Origin: Burkholderia ubonensis
Lineage (GTDB): Bacteria > Pseudomonadota > Gammaproteobacteria > Burkholderiales > Burkholderiaceae
DNA: 64,000 nt
Assembly: GCF_001718695.1 (NCBI RefSeq)
Contig: NZ_CP013420.1
Coordinates: 2,914,001 to 2,978,000, forward strand
Direction of reading: 5' to 3'
The notes under the pieces are model-generated. The model was not told the DNA's origin. It saw only the letters and a program-made list of their open reading frames with translations, and searched no databases. A program made the translations under genes and the position numbers. Below are positions 8,591 to 16,550 of the stretch, piece by piece. Within the stretch, counting starts at the first letter, position 1, and each line of letters starts with the position of its first letter.

Positions 8591-8893
8591 TCAGTCGCTG
8601 CCGTCCTTGTGGAAGACCCGCTTCGTCGTGCGCTTGGTCGCGTCCCAGCCTTCGCGCGATGCGTGCTTGGTCGCGTCCCAACCCTCGCGCGACGCATGCG
8701 CGACGCCGTGGCCGACCGCCTTCGCGGCGCTCGCGGTAGCGTGGCCGAAGCTGCGCGCGGCCTCGCCGGTCTTGTGCGCGGCTTCCTTCGAGTCGCGCTT
8801 GATGTCCTGCTTCACCTCGGACAGGTCCGCGTGCGCGGCCGGGCAAACCGTCGCGAACACGAGTGCGGCAAAAATGAACTGACGACCTTTCAC
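8591..8893 (-). CDS. Small secreted protein with tandem 11-residue repeat
   Basis: The protein has 100 residues. A GTG start at 8893 follows GGGAGGAA at good spacing and begins a clear signal peptide (KGRQFIFAALVFATVCPAAHA). The mature part is small, polar, and rich in Lys, Ala, His and Asp, with the unit HASREGWDATK occurring twice in a row. It reads like short helical, LEA- or apolipoprotein-like periplasmic proteins; no function can be given. The gene starts only 22 bases after the stop of the last aryl-polyene-like operon gene on the same strand, so it is probably co-transcribed with it. Confidence 0.65.
   Translation of the reverse strand: MKGRQFIFAALVFATVCPAAHADLSEVKQDIKRDSKEAAHKTGEAARSFGHATASAAKAVGHGVAHASREGWDATKHASREGWDATKRTTKRVFHKDGSD
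8633..8698. repeat. 33-bp tandem duplication inside the small secreted-protein gene
   Basis: Two contiguous 33-base copies (8633-8665 and 8666-8698) encode HASREGWDATK twice. They differ only at a few third-codon positions. The synonymous drift shows the duplication is not very recent and that the peptide has been kept. Confidence 0.8.
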
Positions 8894-8915
8894 AAGCAGA
8901 TTCCTCCCAACGTTG

Positions 8916-9407
8916 TCATCGAATCTCCGCGCCGCCGCCAGGCGGGCGAAGCGCGCCGGCCGCGGACGCATCGAGCATCACCGCGGCGCGGCCGCTCAGC
9001 AGCACGCGCTCGCCGCAGCGAAGCGTGAAGCCGTACAGCACCGTGACGTCGTCGCCGCCGACGCGTTCGGCTTCGACGGTCAGCGGCGCGTCGCACGTGT
9101 CGAGGCGCTCGACGAACGCGTCGACGCCGCGCACGCTCGCCAGAAAGCCGGCGCGCGGCCGCTCGCGCGGCGCGCCGACGAGCGCGCCGTGCACGGCCAT
9201 CGCCTGCGCCGCGTATTCGATCCCGCAGACCGACGCGAGCCGGCCGTGCGCGCGCAGCGGGTTGCGCGGATCGCGGTGGCTCGTCGCCGTGCAGCGGATC
9301 CGCGCGCCGTCCCAGAAGTCGACCGTGTCGAGCAGGCACATCGCGCCGTCGTGCGGAATGTGCGCGGCGATCCACGCGCGGTCGCGCATCGTGCCGGCGG
9401 CCGTCAT
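8916..9407 (-). CDS. Hotdog-fold 3-hydroxyacyl-ACP dehydratase (ApeP-like)
   Basis: This 163-residue hotdog protein resembles the ApeP/XanF-type dehydratases of aryl polyene and xanthomonadin clusters. These remove water from 3-hydroxyacyl-ACP during polyene growth. Supporting motifs are the N-terminal IPHDGAMCLLD with a candidate catalytic His, HRDPRNPLR, and the helix SVCGIEYAAQAMAVH. The ATG at 9407 overlaps the stop of the upstream chain-length-factor gene (ATGA), indicating translational coupling. It is the last recognisable lipid-synthesis gene of the minus-strand operon. A second dehydratase domain is fused to the AMP ligase at 16547-18307. Confidence 0.75.
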   Translation of the reverse strand: MTAAGTMRDRAWIAAHIPHDGAMCLLDTVDFWDGARIRCTATSHRDPRNPLRAHGRLASVCGIEYAAQAMAVHGALVGAPRERPRAGFLASVRGVDAFVERLDTCDAPLTVEAERVGGDDVTVLYGFTLRCGERVLLSGRAAVMLDASAAGALRPPGGGAEIR

Positions 9408-10222
9408 CGCGCAGGCTCCGCGAATGCGTCCGGCAGCGCGACGTCGACCTGCACGCGCCGGTCCGCCAGATAGTCGAGCACGACGCGCGCGGCGCGCGGC
9501 GCGGCGAGCGCATCGAGCAGCGGCAACGCGCGCGCGGCGGGATTGCCGATGCGCAACGCTTCGAGCGCGGGCGACGCGAGCGTCGTCGCGCTCGCGTCGG
9601 TGAGCTGCACGTCGATGCGCGCGAGCGTGGCGGCGCCGGCCTCGGGCGCGAGCACGAGCGCGACGCCGAACGCATCGACGATCGGCCGCACCGCGCGCAG
9701 CGGCTCCGGATAGTCGGTGTCGTATGCGATCAGCAGGCACGGCATGCGATCGACTGCAACCTGGCAGACGCTTTCGAGCAGCCCGGCGGCGAAGCTGCCG
9801 TCATGCGCGCACAGCACGTTCGACGCGGCCGTCGCGCCCGTCGCGATGCTCCAGTAGCCGGCCGGCGCGTTGTGCACGGAGTTGTGAAAGCGCGTCGGCG
9901 ACAGCAGCCGGTCGTCGCCCGCGAGCGTCTCGCAGATCGCATGGCAGTTCTGGCTGTCGCCGCCGGACGCGCTGAACACGGTCGCGAGCGTCGCGGCGTC
10001 GCGTCCGCTGGCGGCGACCGCTGCGCGGCCGACCGCGAGCGCGGTCCGCACGACGGGGCCGGTGCGCCGCCGCTCGGCGCTCGGCAGGCCGGCCGGCGGC
10101 GGCAGCACGGTGCGCGCGCCCGCATAGGCCGCGCGGCCGGCGAGCACGTCGGCCGCGTGCGGCCAGTCGTTCAGCCCCGGGCCAACCAAGCCGATACCTT
10201 CGATGAATGCGCTGAGCGTCAT
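9404..10222 (-). CDS. Beta-ketoacyl synthase chain-length factor-like protein (ApeC-like)
   Basis: This 272-residue protein of the short ketoacyl-synthase-like family (PF13723 type) matches the chain length factors of aryl polyene clusters. Landmarks are the N-terminal FIEGIGLVGPG, FSASGGDSQNCHAICETL, and HNSVHNAPAGYWSIATG. The cysteine nucleophile of true ketosynthases is missing, so it should act as the non-catalytic half of a ketosynthase heterodimer with the gene just upstream. It overlaps both neighbours by ATGA (9404-9407 and 10219-10222), which would favour equal amounts of the two subunits. Confidence 0.78.
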   Translation of the reverse strand: MTLSAFIEGIGLVGPGLNDWPHAADVLAGRAAYAGARTVLPPPAGLPSAERRRTGPVVRTALAVGRAAVAASGRDAATLATVFSASGGDSQNCHAICETLAGDDRLLSPTRFHNSVHNAPAGYWSIATGATAASNVLCAHDGSFAAGLLESVCQVAVDRMPCLLIAYDTDYPEPLRAVRPIVDAFGVALVLAPEAGAATLARIDVQLTDASATTLASPALEALRIGNPAARALPLLDALAAPRAARVVLDYLADRRVQVDVALPDAFAEPAR

Positions 10223-11448
10223 GTCGGCTCCCGGCGGTTCGCGCTCGCGTGGTCGGCGCGGCCGAACACCAGCGTACAGTTCGTGCCGCCGAAGCCGAAC
10301 GAATTGGACAGCGCCGTGCGCATCTGCGCCGCGCGGCTCGCGAGCACGTAGTCGGTGGCGAGCGCCGGGTCGGGGTCCGTCGTGTTGACGCCGGCCGGCA
10401 CGAACTGGCCGCGCAGCGCGACGGCGGCGACGACCGCCTCGAGCGCGCCGGCCGCGCCGAGCGTGTGGCCGGTCGCGCCCTTGGTCGAGCTGCACGGCGT
10501 CTGCGCAAACAGCGCGCCGATCGCACGGCCTTCCGCGGCGTCGTTGCTCGGCGTCGCGGTGCCGTGCAGGTTGATGTAGTCGATGTCGGTCGCGCCGAGG
10601 CCGGCCGACGCCAGCGCCTGCTCGATCGCGGCGCGCGCGCCGCGCCCGTCCGGATGCGGCGACGACATGTGATGCGCGTCGCTCGATTCGCCGATGCCGA
10701 GCAGCAGGACCGCGCTGTCGTCGAGCGCGTCGGGCGACGCGGGCACGCGCTCGACGAGCGCGAACGCCGCAGCCTCGCCGATCGAGATCCCGTCGCGCGC
10801 GACGTCGAACGGCCGGCACGGCCTGCGCGACAGCAGTTCGAGCGAATTGAAGCCGTACAGCGTCGTGAGGCACAGCGAATCGACGCCGCCGACGACCGCC
10901 GCATCGATCAGGCCCGCTTCGAGCATGCGGCGCGCGGAGCCGAACACCTTCGCGCCGGACGAGCACGCGGACGACACCGCCAGCGCCGGGCCGCGCAGCG
11001 CGAAGTACGCGCGCACGAACGCGGCGGGCGAATACGGGTTGTGGGTCTGCGCGTAGTGGAAGCCGGCCGGCAGCGCGCCGCTTTGCGGGTCGCGGCGCCG
11101 GTACGCGTGCTCGGTCTCGAGGATGCCGGCCGTGCTGGTGCCGACGAACACGCCGACACGTTCGGCGCCGTAGCGCGACACGGCGGCCGCGACGCGTTCG
11201 GCGAAACCGTCCTGCGTGAGGCCGAGCTGCGCGAGACGGTTGTTGCGGCACTCGAAGTCGCTCAGGTCGGCGCGCACCGGCTGCGCGTCGACGCCGTCCA
11301 CCGCGCCGATCCAGGTGTCGAGGTCCGCGCGCTCGAAGTCGCATCGCGTGAGTCCGCCGCGCGCGCCGCGCAGCGCGGCGACGGTCGCGTCGAGCCCGCG
11401 CCCGATGCAGCTGGTGGCCGTGAAATGCGAAAGCAGGAGAGGGTTCAC
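10219..11448 (-). CDS. Beta-ketoacyl-ACP synthase (ApeO/FabF-like)
   Basis: This 409-residue condensing enzyme has a complete Cys-His-His triad: Cys162 in SSACSSG, His295 in NLHGTATPSND and His328 in KGATGHTLGAAG. It should extend the ACP-bound chain together with the chain-length-factor-like protein. I place the start at the GTG at 11448 (VNPLLLSHFTATS) because the alignable N-terminus begins there; the ribosome site is poor. An 80-base gap separates it from the deacetylase gene upstream, the only true gap in this part of the operon. Only one catalytic ketosynthase is present, whereas canonical aryl polyene clusters usually have more. Confidence 0.85.
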   Translation of the reverse strand: MNPLLLSHFTATSCIGRGLDATVAALRGARGGLTRCDFERADLDTWIGAVDGVDAQPVRADLSDFECRNNRLAQLGLTQDGFAERVAAAVSRYGAERVGVFVGTSTAGILETEHAYRRRDPQSGALPAGFHYAQTHNPYSPAAFVRAYFALRGPALAVSSACSSGAKVFGSARRMLEAGLIDAAVVGGVDSLCLTTLYGFNSLELLSRRPCRPFDVARDGISIGEAAAFALVERVPASPDALDDSAVLLLGIGESSDAHHMSSPHPDGRGARAAIEQALASAGLGATDIDYINLHGTATPSNDAAEGRAIGALFAQTPCSSTKGATGHTLGAAGALEAVVAAVALRGQFVPAGVNTTDPDPALATDYVLASRAAQMRTALSNSFGFGGTNCTLVFGRADHASANRREPT

Positions 11449-11528
11449 GAGGGTCGAATCCGGTTGCCGGTTCGGGCGCCGCGGTGCGCGGTGAGGCCGC
11501 GCGGCGCGCCGATAGCCATTGAATTTTG

Positions 11529-12395
11529 TCAAACGGGCGCCGTCGGGCCGGCCGCCGCCGGCGGTTCCGGCGCGAGCGCGGCGCGCAGCGTCGTCCAGCG
11601 CAATTGCGCGTCGGCGGCCGCGCGCAGCACGGCCGGCAGCACATCGAGCACGACCGGCTCGCCGCGCGCGTCGCGCGCCGCGTGGCCGTCGTGGACGAGC
11701 AGGATGTCGCGCGGCGCGAGCCCGTGCAGCAGGCGGCGCGTGACCACGCCGGCATCCCGCTCGCGCGTGTCGAAGCCGCGCCGCGTCCAGCTCGCAAGCT
11801 GCAGGCCGAGCTCGCACAGCACCGGTTCGAGGAACGGGTTGCGCAGGCCCGCGGGCGCGCGGAAGAACAGCGGGCGCGTGCCGGTGAGCTCGGTCAGCGT
11901 GCGCTGCGCGGCCTCGATCTCGCGTCGCAGCGCGCGCGGGCCCGACAGCGAGAACGTGTGCCGGTGCCGCTGGCTGTGATTCTCGATCGCATGGCCGCGC
12001 GCGACGATCGCCTCGATCCACCGCGGATGGCGGCGCGCGCGGTCGCCGATGCAGAAGAAGGTCGCCTGCGCGTCGTAGCGGTCGAGCAGGTCGAGCACGC
12101 GCGGCGTGACGTCCGGGTCGGGGCCGTCGTCGATCGTCAGCGCGATCCGGCGGCCGGCGCTGTCCGGCAGGCGCGTCCAGTTCGGGCCGAGCAGCGCGCT
12201 TTTCGGCCACAGTCCCGCCGCCGTCAGCGCGAGGTGCGATGCGATCACGCCGCCGGCCGCCCACGGCCAGCTCGCCGGCTGCGCGACGACGGCTGCGGCC
12301 GCGCCCGCATGCAGCGCGGCGGCGCCCGCGACGAGCGGCGTCGGCGTCCAGCGGCGCGCGTCGCCGGGACGCGGCGCGGATGAAGGCGCGTTCAT
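11529..12395 (-). CDS. NodB-type polysaccharide deacetylase, membrane-anchored
   Basis: This is a 288-residue protein. Two hydrophobic stretches near the N-terminus (about residues 20-60) anchor it, and a NodB homology domain follows from about residue 80. The metal and catalytic motifs are visible: TIDDGPD (Asp-Asp motif) and HSQRHRH (His-x4-His type). Near the C-terminus is an ILLVHDGH motif. Family members remove N- or O-acyl groups from sugars. Its place inside a lipid operon, coupled by ATGA to the MMPL gene, suggests it trims a sugar on the product or a carrier, but the substrate cannot be read from the sequence. Confidence 0.8.
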   Translation of the reverse strand: MNAPSSAPRPGDARRWTPTPLVAGAAALHAGAAAAVVAQPASWPWAAGGVIASHLALTAAGLWPKSALLGPNWTRLPDSAGRRIALTIDDGPDPDVTPRVLDLLDRYDAQATFFCIGDRARRHPRWIEAIVARGHAIENHSQRHRHTFSLSGPRALRREIEAAQRTLTELTGTRPLFFRAPAGLRNPFLEPVLCELGLQLASWTRRGFDTRERDAGVVTRRLLHGLAPRDILLVHDGHAARDARGEPVVLDVLPAVLRAAADAQLRWTTLRAALAPEPPAAAGPTAPV

Positions 12396-14887
12396 GCGTG
12401 GCCTCCCTGCAGCGGTGCGGCGGCCGGCGGCGCCAGGATCGCGGCGAACGCGAGCGCGAGCATCGCGCCGGGGCCGACGGTCAGGCCGAAGGTTTCGAGC
12501 AGCGGCACGCGCGACAGCGCGAGCAGCCCGAAGCCGGCGACCGTCGCGAGATTGGCGACCAGCAGCGACACGAGCGTGTGGGGCGTGACGGGTTGCGCGT
12601 CGCCGCGCTTGCAGAAGAACAGCGCGTAGTTCGAGCCGACCGCGACGATCAGCAGCATCCCGATCAGGTGCAGGATCGTCAGCGGCACGCCGGCGGCCGC
12701 GAAGCCCGCGGCCACGACCAGCACCGCCGCTACCAGCGGCGCGAGCGCGCGCGCGACGCGCCGCGGCGAGCGCAGCGCGATCAGCAGCAGCACCGCGATT
12801 GCTGCGAAGCCCGCGAGCGACAGGCGGATGTCTTCTCGCACGTAGTCCACGTACAGGCGGTCGGCCTCGGCCTTCATGTCGACGAACAGCGCGCCGGGCA
12901 CGCCGGCGCGCGCGACGGCCGCGCGGATCGGCGCGGCGTCGAGGCTTGGCGCCGCATCGAGGTCTGGCGCGGCTTGTGCCGCGTGCGCCGCATGCGCCGC
13001 GCGTGCGGCGTCCGGCGCGCGCAGCGGCAGCATCGCGCTCCAGCGGCCCGCGCGCTCGGTCAGCAGCGCATCGACCGCGAGCGCCATCGACGTGCCGCGC
13101 AAGTCCGCGCGCGTCAGGAGCGGCGCGTGGCGTGCGGCGTCGACGTCGGCGACGAACGGCGCGAACAGGTCGGGCTTGACGATGATCGGCTGGTGCGCGA
13201 CGGCTGCGCGCAGCCGCGCGGCGAGCGTGCCGGCGTCCGGCAGGCTCGCCTGCCGCGCACGTTGCGCGGCGTCGCTCGGCAGGTAGCGCGCGGGGTTCTC
13301 GAAGCCGGCGAGCGCGCCGCGCTCGACGAGCGGCTGCAGTTGCGCGGCGACGCGCTCCGCGCCTTCGAGCGCGGCTTGCTCGCTGTCGGCCGGAATCACC
13401 ACCAGATAGCGGACGTCGGGCGCGCCGACGTCGGCGCGCAGGCGCGCGTCGAGCGTCTGCGCGCGCGCGGGCACCGGGCTCAGCGCGGCGAGCTCGCGGC
13501 TCCACAGGTCGTCGCGATGCAGCGCGATCGCCACGCACGCGGCGAGCACCAGCGCGGCCAGCGGCCAGCGCAGGCGCGGCGCGGCGGCGGCCGCGCGCGC
13601 GAGCGCCGCGCCTGCGCGCGACACGTCGCGGATCGCGACATGGTCGCCGCGCAGCGGCGGCAGCACGAAGCGCGTGACGAGCGCGGCGGCCGTCAGGCCC
13701 GCGATCGAGTACAGCCCGAGCTGCACGAGGCCCGGGAAGCCGGAGAACAGCATCGACGCGAAGCCGCAGACGGACGTCAGCACGCCGAGCCGGATCGTCG
13801 GCCAGTACGCGGCGAGCCACGCGCGCGTCGCGTCGGCCGGGCGGGTTGCGTCGCGCGGCCCGGCCTGCGCCGACTGCACGAACAGGTAGATCGAGTAGTC
13901 GACCGCCTCGCCGATCAGCGTGGTGCCGAAGCCGAGCGTCAGCCCGTGGACCGTGCCGAACGCGACGCTGACCGCCGCGAGCCCGGCCGCGATGCCCGAC
14001 AGCACCGGCAGCAGCCCGAGCGCGAGCGTGCGCGGCGAGCGGTACAGCGTCAGCAGCAGCGCGACGATCAGCAGCAGGCTCAGCGTCGACAGGCGCTCGA
14101 CGTCGCGCCGGATCGTGTCGCGCGTGTCGACCGAGAACACGCCGGGCCCGGTCATCGCGAGCGTGCAGGACGACGCGCCCGGCGTCGCCTGCCGCGCCGC
14201 GTCGAACGCGCGGCGCACGGCATCGATCGCGCGCGCCTGCGCATCGGTGTCGGAGCCGGCGGCGGCCGTCTGCACGACGAGCACCGCGCGCGCGCCGTCG
14301 CGCGACGCCCACACGCCGTTGCGCGAGGCCGGCAGCGCGCCGCTGTCGAGCTGGCCGACGAGCGCGGCGACTTCGCCGGTCGGGTCGCGCGGCAGCAGCG
14401 CCTTCGCGACGAGGCCGGCCGACGAGCCCAGCAGGTCGAGGCTGTCGCCGAGCGCCTGGTGCAGGCCGTCGGCGGTGAAGCGCTGCGGCGTCACGGCCGG
14501 GCTCAGCAGGTAGCGATGCGCGACGATGAACTGCTGGTCGCGCGCGTCGTTGACCGGCTCGCCGTTGTTGACCGCCGCGAACTGCGGATCGTCGCGCAGC
14601 GCTGCGGCCATGCGCCGCGACAGCACCGCGCGCGCAGCGGCGGTGTCGCCGTCGATCGCGACGAGGATCAGCCGCGACACGAGGCCGTCGCGCAGCTGGT
14701 CGACGAGCACGCGCTGCCCGACGCTCGGCGAGCGCGGCAGGAACGCGGACAGATCGGCGGTGAAATTCGCGCGGGCGATCGCCGCCGCGCACGCGACCAG
14801 CGCCAGTGCCCATACGAGCACCGCGGGTTGCCGCCAGGCGGGCGAATGCGGCGCGACGGGGCCGGCCGAGCGGGGGCGCTCGTTCAT
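12392..14887 (-). CDS. MMPL/RND-family lipid exporter
   Basis: This 831-residue inner-membrane transporter has two repeats, each of a large periplasmic loop followed by about five membrane helices. The first helix bundle lies near residues 230-400 and the second near 680-825; the protein also has an N-terminal helix at about 20-40. Such ApeM-like MMPL proteins in aryl polyene clusters are thought to move the finished lipid from the inner membrane. They act with a LolA-like carrier, whose gene lies immediately upstream. Start and stop both lie in ATGA overlaps. The Ala/His-rich run near residue 625 is low complexity. Function is inferred from family and context. Confidence 0.82.
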   Translation of the reverse strand: MNERPRSAGPVAPHSPAWRQPAVLVWALALVACAAAIARANFTADLSAFLPRSPSVGQRVLVDQLRDGLVSRLILVAIDGDTAAARAVLSRRMAAALRDDPQFAAVNNGEPVNDARDQQFIVAHRYLLSPAVTPQRFTADGLHQALGDSLDLLGSSAGLVAKALLPRDPTGEVAALVGQLDSGALPASRNGVWASRDGARAVLVVQTAAAGSDTDAQARAIDAVRRAFDAARQATPGASSCTLAMTGPGVFSVDTRDTIRRDVERLSTLSLLLIVALLLTLYRSPRTLALGLLPVLSGIAAGLAAVSVAFGTVHGLTLGFGTTLIGEAVDYSIYLFVQSAQAGPRDATRPADATRAWLAAYWPTIRLGVLTSVCGFASMLFSGFPGLVQLGLYSIAGLTAAALVTRFVLPPLRGDHVAIRDVSRAGAALARAAAAAPRLRWPLAALVLAACVAIALHRDDLWSRELAALSPVPARAQTLDARLRADVGAPDVRYLVVIPADSEQAALEGAERVAAQLQPLVERGALAGFENPARYLPSDAAQRARQASLPDAGTLAARLRAAVAHQPIIVKPDLFAPFVADVDAARHAPLLTRADLRGTSMALAVDALLTERAGRWSAMLPLRAPDAARAAHAAHAAQAAPDLDAAPSLDAAPIRAAVARAGVPGALFVDMKAEADRLYVDYVREDIRLSLAGFAAIAVLLLIALRSPRRVARALAPLVAAVLVVAAGFAAAGVPLTILHLIGMLLIVAVGSNYALFFCKRGDAQPVTPHTLVSLLVANLATVAGFGLLALSRVPLLETFGLTVGPGAMLALAFAAILAPPAAAPLQGGHA

Positions 14888-15579
14888 CGGTTCGCGGGCG
14901 CCGGTTGCAGCCGCATCAGCGAATGATCGCCGTCGGCCTGCCGGATCGCGACGCTGCGCAATACGTCGCGCGTGCCGTCGAGCGTGATCGTGCTGACGGC
15001 CTTCAGCATCCGCGCGTCGAGCGGCGTGAGCGTCAGCCTCCAGTCGTCGCCGCGCCCGTCGACCGCGACCTTGTACACCCGCTCGAGCGCGAAGCGGTTG
15101 CCGGAGAGCGTCGCGCGAATGCTGTCGATGAACGCGCCGAGCTCCGGATAGCGGTCGAGCGCGAGCGTGTATGTGCGGTTGTTGCGCTCGACGGTCAGCA
15201 TGCCGCCGTCGACGACGAGGTGTTCGGGCTTCGGGCTCAGCGTGTGCTTCTCGAGATGATCGGGCGCGACGAACACGAGCTCGCCGGACGACTCGACCGG
15301 CTGCGCGGCGATCGACAGGGTTTTCGTCTCGGTAAACGTTGCGCGGCCGGACTTGTGCTGCGCGAGCGTCGACATCAGCCGGTCGAGCGTCCACGCGGGG
15401 CCGGCGTCGGCCGCGTGGGCGGGCAGCGCGCAGGCCGCGGCCGCCGCGATGACGAGCGTGCGGGCGGCGCCGCGTAGCGCATGGAGCAGCGTGAACGACG
15501 ACGACGACGGTAACCGCGGCGGCCAGGGCCGCGGCAACGACGACATCGACGATGCCAACGAGCGACGAACGGCGATCAT
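14884..15579 (-). CDS. LolA-like outer-membrane lipid carrier protein
   Basis: This 231-residue protein has a long basic N-terminal region, a hydrophobic signal core ending in PAHA near residue 54, and a LolA-like mature domain (RATFTETKTL, SSGELVFVAPDHLEKHT, LTLTPLD). LolA-like proteins of aryl polyene clusters probably ferry the lipid product across the periplasm. The ATG at 15579 overlaps the acyltransferase stop. It gives an unusually long pre-signal segment, so a downstream start cannot be excluded. It is followed by the MMPL exporter, forming an export pair. Confidence 0.78.
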   Translation of the reverse strand: MIAVRRSLASSMSSLPRPWPPRLPSSSSFTLLHALRGAARTLVIAAAAACALPAHAADAGPAWTLDRLMSTLAQHKSGRATFTETKTLSIAAQPVESSGELVFVAPDHLEKHTLSPKPEHLVVDGGMLTVERNNRTYTLALDRYPELGAFIDSIRATLSGNRFALERVYKVAVDGRGDDWRLTLTPLDARMLKAVSTITLDGTRDVLRSVAIRQADGDHSLMRLQPAPANR

Positions 15580-16550
15580 GTGTCGGAATCCCCGGTGGCC
15601 GGCAGCTCGGTGCATGCGCGCGCATCGTCGCCGCGCGCCGCGGCATCGCCCGTCTGCCAGAAGTCGAAGAAGTTGAACCAGTTGTACGGCGCGGCGCGGC
15701 AGTGCTCGTCGAGCAGCGCGACGTAGCGCGCGAGCGCCGCGTCGACGGCGGCCGCGCGCGCGTCGCGGCGCACGCCGGAGAAATCGGCGAGCGGCTCGAA
15801 GTGGACGTCGTAGCGGTTGCCGTCGCGATAGAGGCCGGTCATGAAGATCACCGGGCGCCCGAGCATCGCGGCCATGTACAGCGGCCCGAGCGGGAACGCG
15901 GCCGGCGCGCCGAGCAGGTCGAGCCGCCGGGTCGACGCGGCGGCGTCGTCGCGCAGCGTGCGGTCGGCGAGCATGCCGACCATGCAGTTCGCATCGAGGC
16001 GCTCGCGCACCTTCAGCATCGAATCGACCTGCCCGAGGGGAATCACGTCCGGCTTCGCGGCGGGATTCACGGCGGCGAGCGTCGCGTTGATCTTGCGCGC
16101 GTTTTCTTCGTACATCGTGACGACGACGCGCAGGCCCGGCTGGGTGCGGCCGAGCGCGCGCACGATCTCGAAGCTGCCGAGGTGCGCGCCGATCAGGAAC
16201 GCGCCGCGTCCGCCCGCGAGCGCGGCGCGCACGTGCGCCTCGCCGTGCAGGCGCACGTCGAACAGGTCGAAGCGCTCGTTCATCAGGTACACGCGGTCGT
16301 GGATCGTCGACGCAAACGTGAACACGTGCCGGTACACGTCGCGCCAGCGCGCGGGCCGGCCGAGCGCGCGGCGCAGGTAGCCGCGCGACGCCGCGCACGC
16401 GCCCGGCGAGAACAGCACGAACCAGGCCGCGACGAGATGCAGCACGGCGCGCGCGGCGCGCCGCCCGAAGCGCAGCGAGATCCACGTCATCGCGCGCAGC
16501 AGCGGCGTGTTGCTGCGTTCCCGGCGCCGGGCCCATGCGGTGCGCTTCAT
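15576..16550 (-). CDS. LpxL/HtrB-like acyltransferase
   Basis: This 324-residue protein carries an N-terminal membrane helix (about 35-55) and the HxxxxE catalytic motif of lipid A late acyltransferases (His123...Glu128 in GAHLGSFE). An arginine-containing block, MLADRTLR, follows. In aryl polyene clusters a related acyltransferase is thought to attach the polyene to a lipid or sugar acceptor. There it is often fused to a glycosyltransferase; here the family 2 glycosyltransferase is a separate gene in the divergent operon (20693-21601). It is coupled by ATGA to both neighbours. Confidence 0.82.
   Translation of the reverse strand: MKRTAWARRRERSNTPLLRAMTWISLRFGRRAARAVLHLVAAWFVLFSPGACAASRGYLRRALGRPARWRDVYRHVFTFASTIHDRVYLMNERFDLFDVRLHGEAHVRAALAGGRGAFLIGAHLGSFEIVRALGRTQPGLRVVVTMYEENARKINATLAAVNPAAKPDVIPLGQVDSMLKVRERLDANCMVGMLADRTLRDDAAASTRRLDLLGAPAAFPLGPLYMAAMLGRPVIFMTGLYRDGNRYDVHFEPLADFSGVRRDARAAAVDAALARYVALLDEHCRAAPYNWFNFFDFWQTGDAAARGDDARACTELPATGDSDT

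Noticed and set aside
12239..14926. 895-residue plus-strand open frame across the MMPL gene
   Set aside because: Arg/Ala/Gln-rich shadow of the high-G+C transporter gene; no ribosome site or domain.
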